A stretch of 64,000 nucleotides of DNA, taken from contig NZ_JACHHN010000001.1 in the NCBI RefSeq assembly GCF_014202765.1, positions 146,118-210,117 on the forward strand. The letters run 5' to 3'. How positions within the stretch are numbered: the stretch's first letter is position 1; every line of letters starts with the position of its first letter. This stretch comes from Silvimonas terrae (GTDB lineage: Bacteria > Pseudomonadota > Gammaproteobacteria > Burkholderiales > Chitinibacteraceae). Positions 54,521-63,576 of the stretch are shown here, in pieces. The notes beneath the pieces were generated by a model. That model was not told where the DNA came from. It saw only the letters and a program-made list of their open reading frames with translations, and searched no databases. A program made the translations under genes and the position numbers.

Positions 54521-55843
54521 ATGACTACCCTGAATTTCCCCCGCGACTTTATCTGGGGCACTGCCACCAGTTCTTTCCAGATTGAAGGCGCTACTGACGT
54601 CGACGGGCGTGGCCCGTCCATCTGGGACACTTTCTGCGCCACCCCGGGCAAGATCAGTGATGGCAGCGATGGCACTGTGGTGTGTGATCACTACCACCGT
54701 TACAAAGAAGACGTCGCCCTGATGGCCAGCCTGGGCCTGGATGCCTACCGTTTCTCCATTGCCTGGCCGCGCGTACAGCCTAAAGGCTTTGGTGCCTGGA
54801 ACGAAGCTGGCTTTGCCTTTTACGAGAACCTGATCACGGAACTTGAAGCCAAGGGCATCAAGCCGCACGTCACCTTGTACCACTGGGACCTGCCGCAAGC
54901 GCTGCAAGATCGTGGCGGCTGGGCTAACCGCGAAACTGTACAACTGTTTGCCGAATACGCCGCCGAAGTCGGCCGCCGCTTTGGCAACCGCGTTGCCTCC
55001 ATCGCCACCCATAACGAACCGTGGTGCACGGCTTATCTGGGCAACCATCTGGGCCGTTTTGCGCCGGGCTTCAAGGATGTCGCGCTGGCCAACCAGGTCT
55101 CCCACCACTTGCTGCTGTCGCACGGTGAAGCCATCAAGGCACTGCGTGCACTGAATATCTCCGCCCAACTGGGTATCGTGCTGAACCAGTCTGATGCCGA
55201 CCCGGCCACCGACAGCGCCGCCGACAAGCGCCAGGCGCAGCTTGAGTACGAAAACTTCACCGGCTGGTTTATGGACCCGATCTTCAAGGGCCACTACCCG
55301 CCGCTGGCGCTGGAAGTGTATGGCGATGCCGCACCCAAGGTGCAAGACGGCGACTTTGAAATCATCGGTCAGAAGATCGACTTCCTGGGCGTGAACTACT
55401 ACTTCCGCGCCTGGTGCTCGACCGATACCCCGAAGATTCCGGAACCGTGCGAACTGGGCCGCACCGACATGGGTTGGGAAATCTATCCGAAGGGCCTGAC
55501 CGACCTGCTGTTGCGCCTGAAGCGTGAATACGCTGATCTGCCCCCGATCCTGATCACTGAAAACGGCATGGCTAATGCCGACAGCATCAAAGACGGCGCA
55601 GTGAACGATCCGCAGCGGATCGACTTCCTGCAACGCCACCTCTCGGCCCTGAAAGACGCCATGGATGCCGGCGTGGATATCCGTGGTTACTTTGAGTGGA
55701 GCCTGCTGGATAACTTTGAATGGGATTCGGGCCTGTCCAAGCGTTTCGGCATCGTGCACGTGGATTACCAGACCCAGAAGCGCACGCTCAAAGACAGCGC
55801 GCACTGGTACCGTGAATTCATCAGCCAACAGAAAAAGGGCTGA
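54521..55843 (+). CDS. GH1 beta-glucosidase
   Basis: 440 residues from MTTLNFPRDFIWGTATSSFQ at 54521, with CGGAGTT upstream. Acid/base Glu in ATHNEPWC, nucleophile Glu in ILITENGMA, plus the GH1 signature YRFSIAWPRVQP and WSLLDNFEWDSGLSKRFGI. No signal peptide, so it cleaves imported beta-glucosides in the cytoplasm. It is placed between the permeases and the ATPase, exactly parallel to the GH13 enzyme in the alpha-glucoside operon. Confidence 0.97.
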   Translation: MTTLNFPRDFIWGTATSSFQIEGATDVDGRGPSIWDTFCATPGKISDGSDGTVVCDHYHRYKEDVALMASLGLDAYRFSIAWPRVQPKGFGAWNEAGFAFYENLITELEAKGIKPHVTLYHWDLPQALQDRGGWANRETVQLFAEYAAEVGRRFGNRVASIATHNEPWCTAYLGNHLGRFAPGFKDVALANQVSHHLLLSHGEAIKALRALNISAQLGIVLNQSDADPATDSAADKRQAQLEYENFTGWFMDPIFKGHYPPLALEVYGDAAPKVQDGDFEIIGQKIDFLGVNYYFRAWCSTDTPKIPEPCELGRTDMGWEIYPKGLTDLLLRLKREYADLPPILITENGMANADSIKDGAVNDPQRIDFLQRHLSALKDAMDAGVDIRGYFEWSLLDNFEWDSGLSKRFGIVHVDYQTQKRTLKDSAHWYREFISQQKKG

Positions 55844-55848
55844 GCATC

Positions 55849-56940
55849 ATGTCTGCCATTTCACTGAAGAACATCAAGAAGGCCTACGGCGATAACGCGC
55901 CGGTGATTGAGGGCCTGGACCTGGAAGTTAAAAAGGGCGAATTTGTTGTATTTGTCGGCCCGTCCGGCTGCGGCAAATCCACGCTCTTGCGCATGATTGC
56001 CGGTCTGGAAGACATCACCGGTGGCGACCTCTTCATCGAGGGCGAACGCGCCAACGACCTGCATCCGTCCGAACGCGGCATTGCCATGGTGTTCCAGAGC
56101 TACGCCCTGTACCCGCACATGACGGTGGGGGAGAACATGGGCTTTGCGCTCAAGCTCTCCGGCATGGACAAGGCCAAAATCAAAGAGGCCGTGGGCCGTG
56201 CGGCAGAAGTGCTGCACATCACCCACCTCTTGAACCGCAAGCCGGCCGCGCTCTCGGGCGGTCAGCGTCAGCGGGTGGCCATTGGCCGCGCCATTGTGCG
56301 CCAGCCCAAGGTGTTCCTGTTTGACGAACCGCTGTCCAACCTGGATGCCTCTTTGCGCGTGCAAATGCGGATTGAGCTGGCCCGTTTGCACCGCGAACTG
56401 GGCACCACCATGGTCTACGTCACGCATGATCAGGTGGAAGCCATGACGCTGGGCAACCGCATTGCCGTGTTCAACCAGGGCAAGCTGGAGCAGGTCGGCG
56501 CGCCGATTGAACTCTACAAAGAGCCCAAGAGCACCTTTGTCGCGGGTTTCCTGGGTTCGCCCAAGATGAACTTCCTCTCCTGCCAGACCGCTGGCGGTGT
56601 TTCGGGCAACCTGCTGCTCAAGGTGGGCAGTGAGCAGCGCCTGACGCTGGATCGCGCCGCTGCGGCCGAGGTGCCGGAAGAAGTCACGCTGGGTATCCGC
56701 CCGGAACACGTCCGTGTGGTGAGTGCGGCAGAAGGCCTGCAAGCGCGGGTGGACCTGGTGGAAAACCTGGGTGATACGCAACTCATCCACACCGCTGTCG
56801 CCGGTTGCGCCGAGCCGTTCTCTATCCGCCTGCCGGGCGATAGCGAAGTGCCGCGCGTGGGCGAGACCGTTGGTCTGCGCATTGAATCAAGCCGTGCCTT
56901 GTTGTTTGACCGCAGCGGTCGGGCGCTGGAACTGGCCTGA
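55849..56940 (+). CDS. Sugar ABC transporter ATPase (MalK/UgpC type)
   Basis: 363 residues, ATG five bases after the glucosidase stop region. Walker A GPSGCGKST, signature LSGGQRQRV, Walker B VFLFDEP, H-loop YVTHDQVEAM, and a C-terminal OB-fold domain (GIRPEHVRV). It is a clear paralogue of the ATPase at 31687-32808. It ends the operon; a strong terminator follows. Confidence 0.95.
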   Translation: MSAISLKNIKKAYGDNAPVIEGLDLEVKKGEFVVFVGPSGCGKSTLLRMIAGLEDITGGDLFIEGERANDLHPSERGIAMVFQSYALYPHMTVGENMGFALKLSGMDKAKIKEAVGRAAEVLHITHLLNRKPAALSGGQRQRVAIGRAIVRQPKVFLFDEPLSNLDASLRVQMRIELARLHRELGTTMVYVTHDQVEAMTLGNRIAVFNQGKLEQVGAPIELYKEPKSTFVAGFLGSPKMNFLSCQTAGGVSGNLLLKVGSEQRLTLDRAAAAEVPEEVTLGIRPEHVRVVSAAEGLQARVDLVENLGDTQLIHTAVAGCAEPFSIRLPGDSEVPRVGETVGLRIESSRALLFDRSGRALELA

Positions 56941-56967
56941 TCAGCGTGCAGTTTCGTATCATGCAAG

Positions 56968-56990
56968 GCCCCGCGTAAGCGGGGCTTTTT
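56968..56990 (+). terminator. Rho-independent terminator of the beta-glucoside operon
   Basis: GCCCCGC (56968-56974) / GCGGGGC (56979-56985), GTAA loop, five T. Confidence 0.95.
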
Positions 56991-57059
56991 CTTTATGATG
57001 TTGTTGCGCGCCGTGCGCTACGCGGGGCGGTGTTCTGGTTATTTTTTGAAAGCGGTGTC

Positions 57060-57725
57060 ATGTCTCGTTTTGTTTTGATCTCTTTGATCCATCTTCTTTT
57101 TTGCACGGCAGCCGTAGAGGCCGCCCCGGCCGCGCCTGCTGTCGGCGCACCCTTTGCCGTGACGGGCGAGCGGGTGACCACGCAAATTCCCAAGGGCTGG
57201 AAACTGGCCTGGATGCAAGGGGACCCCGCAGGCGGTTTCATGGCGGAATACGTGCCAGAAGCGGAAGACATCAATCATTGGCGCGGCGAATATCTGGCGA
57301 TTGCACGCTTCCCATACCCCTCAGCCACCGTGCTCAAACAAATGGCAGACAAGAAAGTGCATTTGTCGGAAGTGGCACTCACCCAGTTCATGACCGCCAC
57401 TCAGTCCGGTTGTGGTGGCAAGCGAGAAGAAACCTCCCACGGCCTGAACCAGATCGATGGCTTGCTGTTTGCCGTGAGTGGCGGCTTTTGCGACAAGCTC
57501 GAGCCCAATGCCCCGTTTGGCGAAGGTCAGTTTGTGGCGTTTATTGAAGGCAAAGACTTTCTGCACAAAGTGCAATATTCCTGGCGCCCAGGCAGTGCGT
57601 TTGAAGCCAGCAACAATAAACCGATGCGATTGACCAAGCAGAAAACAGTGGAATACCTGGAGGCCATCAAGGCCAGCCGGTTGTGCGATGGCAGTTATAA
57701 GGCGTGTAGCGGGAATTTCAGATAG
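57060..57725 (+). CDS. Hypothetical exported protein
   Basis: 221 residues from the ATG at 57060. Signal peptide MSRFVLISLIHLLFCTAAVEA. The mature part has ERVTTQIPKGWKLAWMQGD and three to four Cys (GCGGKRE, GGFCDKL, RLCDGSYKAC). It is periplasmic, and I do not recognise the family. The next gene starts eight bases after the stop. Confidence 0.8.
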   Translation: MSRFVLISLIHLLFCTAAVEAAPAAPAVGAPFAVTGERVTTQIPKGWKLAWMQGDPAGGFMAEYVPEAEDINHWRGEYLAIARFPYPSATVLKQMADKKVHLSEVALTQFMTATQSGCGGKREETSHGLNQIDGLLFAVSGGFCDKLEPNAPFGEGQFVAFIEGKDFLHKVQYSWRPGSAFEASNNKPMRLTKQKTVEYLEAIKASRLCDGSYKACSGNFR

Positions 57726-57733
57726 GACGTGGC

Positions 57734-58114
57734 ATGCAAATCCCGGCCCAGTCGTTGGATACCCGGATATTGACTCAGCTGGGTGAAGAGGTGTTGCGCA
57801 GTCTACGAGAGCGGGACTTTGCGGGGCTGGCGCAACGGTTCGGATATGCGGTCGCTTTTCACCGTGAGCAAGCGTATGCCATTGAGGAAGATCTTGCGCG
57901 CGCGCCGGTGCAGGTCGGCTGGCTGAACAATATGACAAATCCGGATGACGTCATCACCGTGAAGTTTTTTGCGCCCAATGGCACGGGGCTGGTCGCCGCG
58001 GTCGAATGCCTTGCAAGTGATCAGGAGTCTGCATTCACACTGGAGTTGATCGTCACCGGAAGCGAAAACCGGTTTGACGTGACTCTGGAAGGCGTCATGC
58101 GGATATGCCGCTGA
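57734..58114 (+). CDS. Hypothetical protein
   Basis: 126 residues, probably co-transcribed with the preceding gene. Soluble, with an N-terminal helical part (LTQLGEEVLRSLRERDFAGLAQRFGYAVAF) and a C-terminal beta-rich part (ITVKFFAPNGTGLVAAVECL). It has an NTF2-like outline, but I cannot confirm the fold. Confidence 0.7.
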   Translation: MQIPAQSLDTRILTQLGEEVLRSLRERDFAGLAQRFGYAVAFHREQAYAIEEDLARAPVQVGWLNNMTNPDDVITVKFFAPNGTGLVAAVECLASDQESAFTLELIVTGSENRFDVTLEGVMRICR

Positions 58115-58135
58115 TCTGAACTGTTGGCAGTAGAC

Positions 58136-58663
58136 GTAGCCCGGATGAAGCGAAGTGCAATCCGGGGTGGCAATGTTGGTCTGGCAGTGTTCTTTTCCGG
58201 CGGTGCGACCCCGGATTCCCGGCCCATAGGGCCTGCATCCGGGCTACGGGCTGTTGTTGGCGCGTAGTAGACATAGCCCGGATGAAGCGAAGTGCAATCC
58301 GGGGTGGCAATGTTGGTCAGGGCAGTGTTCTTTTCCGGCGGCGCGACCCCGGATTCCCGGCCCATAGGGCCTCCATCCGGGCTACGAGCTGCTGTTGGTG
58401 CAGAGTAGACGTAGCCCGGATGAAGCGAAGTGCAATCCGGGGTGGCAATGTTGGTCAGGGCCGCATTCTTTTCCGGCGGCGCGACCCCGGATTCCCGGCC
58501 CATAGGGCCTCCATCCGGGCTACGGGCTGTTGTTGGCGCTTAGTAGACGTAGCCCGGATGAAGCGAAGTGCAAACCGGGGTGGCAATATCGGTCAGGGCA
58601 GTGTTCTTTTCCGGCGGCGCGACCCCGGATTCCCGGCCCGCAGGGCCTTCATCCGGGCTACGG
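58136..58663. repeat. Four tandem GTAGCCCGG palindromic units, 137-138-bp period
   Basis: Unit landmarks (AGCCCGGATGAAGCG) are at 58138, 58275, 58413 and 58551. Each folds back on a right arm ending CATCCGGGCTACG. The variant here has GAAGTGCAATCCGGGG, whereas the array at 1-313 has GCAGCGAGAATCCGGGG. An open frame across three units is an artefact of repeats whose length is a multiple of three. Between the array and the next gene (58664-58804) I see only a promoter-sized space. Confidence 0.95.
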
Positions 58664-58804
58664 CAGTAGCAAGAGACTGGTGTGAGCCTCATCTCCCGCA
58701 CAAATTAATTTCCATCCCCCCGCATCCAGTGTTTCTCCGGCCGCGTAAGTAGCTGCAGGTAGCAAAAAGCTGCCAGCAACATCTACAAAACCGGAGAAAC
58801 CAAA

Positions 58805-59356
58805 ATGCGTAAACCAGCTTTGATTGCAGCACTCGGTCTGGCCCTGGCGTTGCCCCTGGCATGGGCGGACAGCACGGTCATGGTGGGCGGGCAATCCATG
58901 TTCCCCTCCAAAGATATTGTTGATAACGCGGTGAATTCGGCCGATCACACCACGCTGGTAGCGGCGGTGAAAGCGGCGGGGCTGGTCGATGCGCTCAAGG
59001 GTAAAGGCCCGCTGACCGTATTTGCCCCGACCAATGAAGCGTTTGGCAAGTTACCGGCGGGCACGGTAGATAACCTGGTCAAACCAGAAAACAAGGCCAC
59101 GCTGACCAAGGTACTCACCTATCACGTCGTGGCCGGCAAATATGATTACGCGGCGCTCTCGGCGGCCATCAAAGCCGGTGGCGGGCATGCAGAACTGCCC
59201 ACGCTGGAAGGTGGCAAGCTCAGTTTCATGTGGAATGGCCCGCGCAATATCGTGGTCAAGGATGAGGGCGGCCATGTGGCCAATATCTCCACTTACGATG
59301 TGACCCAATCCAACGGGGTGATCCAGGTGATTGATACGGTGTTGATGCCCAATTGA
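58805..59356 (+). CDS. Fasciclin (FAS1) domain protein
   Basis: 183 residues. Signal peptide MRKPALIAALGLALALPLAWA, then one FAS1 domain: DHTTLVAAVKAAGLVDALKG, GPLTVFAPTNEAFGKLP, LTKVLTYHVVAGKYD and NGVIQVIDTVLMP. Such secreted or periplasmic proteins act in adhesion or stress. It is monocistronic, with its own terminator. Confidence 0.93.
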   Translation: MRKPALIAALGLALALPLAWADSTVMVGGQSMFPSKDIVDNAVNSADHTTLVAAVKAAGLVDALKGKGPLTVFAPTNEAFGKLPAGTVDNLVKPENKATLTKVLTYHVVAGKYDYAALSAAIKAGGGHAELPTLEGGKLSFMWNGPRNIVVKDEGGHVANISTYDVTQSNGVIQVIDTVLMPN

Positions 59357-59372
59357 CATGAAAAGCAATGAT

Positions 59373-59399
59373 AAAGCCCCGCACAAGCGGGGCTTTTTG
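59373..59399 (+). terminator. Rho-independent terminator after the fasciclin gene
   Basis: AAAGCCCCGC (59373-59382) / GCGGGGCTTT (59387-59396), ACAA loop, T-run. Nearly the same stem as the terminator at 56968. Confidence 0.95.
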
Positions 59400-59465
59400 C
59401 TGTCGGGCTTGGTGTTGTGTGTGGGCTGGCCCATTATCAGAATATGCGTGATAACGAGGCCCACC

Positions 59466-59816
59466 ATGCAGGATGACGCTGAACGCCGCGCGGCAGATCG
59501 CTTGCAACGGCAGATCGACAAGCTACGGGTGCAGATGGAACTGATGCACATCAGCTTTGATGCGTTGATTGAAACCATCCAGGACGAAGAGATGCTGGAG
59601 GAGTTCAAAAAACGCGCGATCAGCCGGATTCGCTTGCGCCTTGATGCGCTGCGTCGTCACGACTCTAGCGAACAAGCCATGCTCAATAGCACGGGCCTGA
59701 TTCTGGACGAACAGACACTGGATGGCTTGCGCCGCGCCGTGGCGCTGAAACGGGCACTGGAAACCGAACTGGACCGCCTCTGGGCTGCGCGGGATTACGA
59801 GACAGATCGCAAGTAA
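59466..59816 (+). CDS. Hypothetical coiled-coil protein
   Basis: 116 residues from MQDDAERRAADRLQ at 59466, with GAGG six bases upstream; the longer frame overlaps the terminator and is rejected. Highly charged and almost entirely helical, with a coiled coil over about 8-35 (DRLQRQIDKLRVQMELMH). Cytoplasmic; I do not recognise the family. Confidence 0.7.
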   Translation: MQDDAERRAADRLQRQIDKLRVQMELMHISFDALIETIQDEEMLEEFKKRAISRIRLRLDALRRHDSSEQAMLNSTGLILDEQTLDGLRRAVALKRALETELDRLWAARDYETDRK

Positions 59817-59832
59817 TCCCGCATTCGCTGGG

Positions 59833-60210
59833 TTAGCGGTTTTCCCCCACATCAATGCGGTTGCCATCCGCATCTGCGAACACAAAACAGCGCATGCCAA
59901 AGTCGGCATCACGCATGGACTTGATGATGCGTACCTTGTGCTGCAGCAAATGCTGGTACAGCGTGGCGGCGTCGCCCACCAGCAGATGCGCAAGATTGCA
60001 GACCGTCGCTTTGTGTTGTTTGTCCAGCGCCAGGTGCAGTTCTGCCGCATCCCGTTTCAGAATGACAAACCCGACGGGGTCGCCATTTTGAAAGACTTTG
60101 GTAAATCCAAGGATGCCGGTATAGAAGGCGACTGCCCGGTCTATATCAGTGACTGGCAGGGTAGGGGCAAGACGGCCAAAAGTGACTGCGGGAGAAACAG
60201 CGGATGTCAT
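59833..60210 (-). CDS. VOC-family (glyoxalase/bleomycin-resistance fold) protein
   Basis: 125 residues from the ATG at 60210, with AAGGAG upstream. One VOC domain: LPVTDIDRAVAFYTGILGFT, FVILKRDAAELHLAL and MRCFVFADADGNRIDVGE. It resembles small bleomycin-resistance-type binding proteins; the ligand is unknown. It is convergent with the coiled-coil gene. Confidence 0.88.
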   Translation of the reverse strand: MTSAVSPAVTFGRLAPTLPVTDIDRAVAFYTGILGFTKVFQNGDPVGFVILKRDAAELHLALDKQHKATVCNLAHLLVGDAATLYQHLLQHKVRIIKSMRDADFGMRCFVFADADGNRIDVGENR

Positions 60211-60356
60211 GTGACGCTCCTTGCGGCAGCACGCTGTTCGGGCTGAGGCAGTGCTCAGGGCCGGGCATGGCTGGCAGTTGCGCGGAGCGGTGTCCGCAGG
60301 GAGTGCCAAGTATAGCGTCGATGCCCGGGTATGTGCTTTTGGGCGAGCTGGGGCGC

Positions 60357-60806
60357 TCAGCGCCCACTGTCGGTGGGGGCGTGTCGGGTCATCAGCACAA
60401 ACTCCCCCTCTGCAGACTGACCCTGCCCGGTGACGACAAAGCCGTGTGCGGCGTAAAAGCGCCGGGCACGTTCATTGCGGACCAGACATTTGAGCTGCCA
60501 GCTGCGCCGCGCCCACTGCGGCAAGCGGGTTAACAGCGCCGTGCCGATACCTTGCCCATGAAAGGCAGATTGCACATACAGCATATGAATGAAATGGTCT
60601 GGCTCCCAGATCGATACAAATCCGCCGATGTGGCCCTGGGCGTCTTGCGCCAGCCAGATGCGCTCGCCAGCCGTATGGGTAGCAAAATCGCTCAGTTGAA
60701 AGTCTGCGGGGTCTTGCCAGATGAACGTCTGTTGCCGGCTACCGAGATAAATACGGGCTAGCGCATCGGTGTCGGCAGGGGTCGCGGGGCGGATGGTCCA
60801 GAGCAT
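60357..60806 (-). CDS. GNAT-family N-acetyltransferase
   Basis: 149 residues. N-terminal IRPATPADTDALARIYLGS, acetyl-CoA loop FHGQGIGTALL, and C-terminal ERARRFYAAHGFVVTG. The substrate is unknown. It precedes the VOC gene on the same strand by about 147 bp. Confidence 0.92.
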   Translation of the reverse strand: MLWTIRPATPADTDALARIYLGSRQQTFIWQDPADFQLSDFATHTAGERIWLAQDAQGHIGGFVSIWEPDHFIHMLYVQSAFHGQGIGTALLTRLPQWARRSWQLKCLVRNERARRFYAAHGFVVTGQGQSAEGEFVLMTRHAPTDSGR

Positions 60807-60923
60807 TGCGGGGCCGGTGTCATGAGTCTTGTTATTCTACGGGCCCGGCAGCAAATTTTGGGCGCGCTGCTAATATGCAGTTCAGGCCGGAAATTGATTT
60901 CCGTCTCTTTGCCGAGGTGACCG

Positions 60924-61121
60924 ATGTCCAGTTCGCAGCATGTGCATAACGAAACGCCGACAATCAACCCCAACCAGATTGCACAACAGCCGTCCGGTGC
61001 GGTGAGCCAGGATCATTATCTTGGTAGCGTGTCCGAATTGTTGGTGGCCGGCGTGGCCACGATGTTGCTGGAGCGCTATTACAACTGGAAAAATCGCAAG
61101 GCCAGGATCGAACCGCAATAA
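60924..61121 (+). CDS. Small hypothetical protein
   Basis: 65 residues with GAGGTGA seven bases before the ATG. Polar Asn/Gln/Ser-rich N-terminus, then a short amphipathic stretch (LGSVSELLVAGVATMLLERYYNW) and a basic end. The weak hydrophobic segment could associate with a membrane. I do not recognise it. Confidence 0.6.
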   Translation: MSSSQHVHNETPTINPNQIAQQPSGAVSQDHYLGSVSELLVAGVATMLLERYYNWKNRKARIEPQ

Positions 61122-61161
61122 GCAAGTCACGTCCGCTGGGGGCGCTCAAGCCCCTGTGTTG

Positions 61162-62100
61162 TCACTCTCCCACGCGCTCTGGCGCCAGCACAAACCGCAC
61201 AGAGAGCGTCTCTCCCGGTTGCAGCCACGCCCCGCCCACCTTGCCCGGATGTTGCCCGGTCAGATTAAGCCAGTCAGTGCAATTGCTGACGGGCTCCATG
61301 CAAAAGTGATCCAGTCCGGGCGGCACATACAGCACAAAGAAATCCAGTGGTGCGTCGGCCTGCATGACCAGCCGCGCGCGCTGTTGCGGCCAACTCACGC
61401 TGGCGCTGCGACTCCAGCCGGTAAAGTTATTGTCCAGCACGACCTCATCAATGAACTGGCCCTGCCGCAGGGCGTCCAGCAGATCGGGTTGTTCCAGCCG
61501 CGTGGGCATGACTTCGGCATCGGCGGCCCACATGGCCTCGACATCCGTTTGCACCAGCGTATCGGCGGCGCGCAAAAAATACGGGTGATGTCCCAGCCCG
61601 GCCGGCATGGCGGCGGTGTCGGTATTGGTCAGGGTCATGCGCACCGTCAGGCCCTGCCGCGTTACTTCAAAGCGCTGGCTGGCATGAAATGACCAGGGCC
61701 AGTCGCCACGTGGGTACTCCAGCGTCAGGGTGGCCGTGTTGACCGTCATGGTGGTGACTTGCCACGGTAGTCGCCAGCCATGGCCATGCAGCGTGTGCGG
61801 AGAGTCGCTCATATTGGCGGCCATATGCAGTGGCCGCTCACCGACGCTGGCCTGGCCGTTGCGGATACGGTTGCAGAACGGCAGCAGCGGAAAACTCCCC
61901 ATCAACAGCGGGTTGGCTTCATCCAGGCTTTGTACGGTGCCTGGTCGCAGCCAATGGATTTCCGTGCCCTGATACGTTGAAAAATAGCGGTAAATGCTGC
62001 CGCCCACCGCCGGGGCCAGCAACAGCGTTTGCTCGGCACAAGACAGCCGGATCAGGGCCGGGGCGAGGGCGGTGTCGTCAAGTGATGCAGTCAGCGGCAT
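61162..62100 (-). CDS. Aldose 1-epimerase (mutarotase) family protein
   Basis: 312 residues from MPLTASLDDTALAP at 62100; a TTG at 62160 would add 20 poorly structured residues. Galactose-mutarotase fold: LLLAPAVGGSIYRY, PFCNRIRNG, catalytic His regions HGHGWRLPW and GLGHHPYFL, and late Glu in FCMEPVSNCTDWLN. It interconverts sugar anomers. It is divergent from a LacI regulator, with a shared A/T-rich palindrome between them. Confidence 0.9.
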   Translation of the reverse strand: MPLTASLDDTALAPALIRLSCAEQTLLLAPAVGGSIYRYFSTYQGTEIHWLRPGTVQSLDEANPLLMGSFPLLPFCNRIRNGQASVGERPLHMAANMSDSPHTLHGHGWRLPWQVTTMTVNTATLTLEYPRGDWPWSFHASQRFEVTRQGLTVRMTLTNTDTAAMPAGLGHHPYFLRAADTLVQTDVEAMWAADAEVMPTRLEQPDLLDALRQGQFIDEVVLDNNFTGWSRSASVSWPQQRARLVMQADAPLDFFVLYVPPGLDHFCMEPVSNCTDWLNLTGQHPGKVGGAWLQPGETLSVRFVLAPERVGE

Positions 62101-62171
62101 GGCAGAGTCCACAGGGGGTTTTGCACCGTATCGCGGCGCTATTGAAGTGGATTCTATCAATGTTTTGAAAA

Positions 62172-62186
62172 ATTATTACTAATAAT
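62172..62186. promoter_or_regulatory. A/T-rich palindrome between mutarotase and LacI genes
   Basis: ATTATTACTAATAAT, 7-bp arms around one base. The overlapping AATAATATT (62181-62189) is repeated in the palindrome at 63478. It is a candidate operator for the adjacent LacI-family protein. Confidence 0.5.
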
Positions 62187-62386
62187 ATTGGTTGTATGTG
62201 GTGCGCATATCAGCGATAGAGCGGAAAAAACCGGGGTAATCGCATATCATGGCGTGTGAAAACAGGCGCTGGCGCTTATGTCGCCGGCTCTGAGCGACCG
62301 GCTCAATGGCGCTGGCCATGACGGGGTGGTGATGCCGTCATGACTGTTGCGGGTTCTGTCTGTCGTCTCTTTACCAGGATCGCTCA

Positions 62387-63475
62387 ATGGCTAGTCCAAC
62401 CCGAAAAACAGAAAAACTGCCGCAACGCCGGCCCACGATGACCGATATCGCCAAATCGGCGGGGGTGTCGCAATCCACGGTATCGCTGGTGCTCAACAAC
62501 AATGTGGGCAGCGCCAAACTCTCGGACAAAACCCGCGCCAAAGTGCTGAAAATAGCGGCGGAACTGGGCTACCGGCTGACACATCGCACCACTGCGGCCC
62601 CGCAGCGCGGGCGCAACATGATTGGGTATATCGTGGATTCCATCTCCACCAGCCCGCACCCGGTGGTGAGTGTGGATGGCGCGCGCGATGCCGCGTGGGA
62701 GCACGATTGCGTGCTGTCGGTCTTTGCCACACGCGGCGATCCGGAAGTGGAAGAAGCCACCATCAATGCGCTGCTGGCTAACCCCACGCTGGTCGGCGTG
62801 GTGTACTCCACCATCTTTACCCGCAAGGTCGAAGTGCCGGAGGCGCTCAAGCGCGTGCCGACCGTGTTGCTCAATTGCTACACCGATGAACGCAACTTCA
62901 GTCATGTGGAGCCGGGCGAGGTGGGCGGCGGCCATAACGCCACGGAATACCTGATCAACGCCGGTCATACACGCATTGGTTTTATTAATGGTGAACCGTG
63001 GATGGATGCCGCCAAAGACCGTTTCAAAGGCTACCGCCAGGCCCTGGCCACCGCTGACTTGCCGTTTGACCCGCGCCTGGTGCGCGATGGCGACTGGATG
63101 AGCGGCACCGGCTTTGAACAAACCCTCTCGCTGATGGCCGAACCACGCCCGCCCACCGCGATTTTCTGCGCCAACGACCTGATGGCGCTGGGCGCGCTGG
63201 AAGCCTTGAAACAACTGGGGCTGAAGGCCCCGGATGATGTCGCCATCATGGGTTATGACGACCAGGAAATTGCCCGACACACCCACCCGCCGCTGACCAC
63301 CGTATTGTTGCCCAACTATGAAATGGGCCGCTGGGCCGTCGATACGCTGATTGCCGAGGCTGCATCGCCGGAAGATGCGGCCACGCAGGGGGCGCAGCGC
63401 AAGCGTCATATCAAGATGGAATGCCCGCTTGTGGTACGGGAATCGGTCGCGTGCCCGCAATCTGATCATGCTTGA
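62387..63475 (+). CDS. LacI-family transcriptional regulator
   Basis: 362 residues. Helix-turn-helix and hinge: TMTDIAKSAGVSQSTVSLVL and KVLKIAAELGYRLTHRT. The core has NMIGYIVDSISTSPHPVVS, AIFCANDLMALGALEALKQLG and IMGYDDQEIARHTHPPLTTV. It lies between a mutarotase gene and a sugar-binding-protein gene and probably controls both through the A/T-rich palindromes. A/T-rich operators are not the commonest for this family, which usually prefers a central CG. Confidence 0.93.
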   Translation: MASPTRKTEKLPQRRPTMTDIAKSAGVSQSTVSLVLNNNVGSAKLSDKTRAKVLKIAAELGYRLTHRTTAAPQRGRNMIGYIVDSISTSPHPVVSVDGARDAAWEHDCVLSVFATRGDPEVEEATINALLANPTLVGVVYSTIFTRKVEVPEALKRVPTVLLNCYTDERNFSHVEPGEVGGGHNATEYLINAGHTRIGFINGEPWMDAAKDRFKGYRQALATADLPFDPRLVRDGDWMSGTGFEQTLSLMAEPRPPTAIFCANDLMALGALEALKQLGLKAPDDVAIMGYDDQEIARHTHPPLTTVLLPNYEMGRWAVDTLIAEAASPEDAATQGAQRKRHIKMECPLVVRESVACPQSDHA

Positions 63476-63477
63476 TC

Positions 63478-63500
63478 AATAATATTTGACAAATATTATT
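63478..63500 (+). promoter_or_regulatory. Perfect 11-bp inverted repeat overlapping a TTGACA box
   Basis: AATAATATTTG (63478-63488) and CAAATATTATT (63490-63500) are perfect complements around one base. TTGACA at 63486-63491 is a consensus -35, so a repressor here would block the promoter of the binding-protein gene. It begins two bases after the LacI stop. Confidence 0.7.
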
Positions 63501-63576
63501 AATGAACCAAGAATCACCTCGTAGTCCAAAAACAAGAAGTACATTTTGCGAATGACGTTCCCCGAGGAGGTTCATG

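Noticed and set aside
58282-58752. 156-codon repetitive frame
   Set aside because: An artefact of the 138-bp repeat (a multiple of three); its content is translated palindrome.
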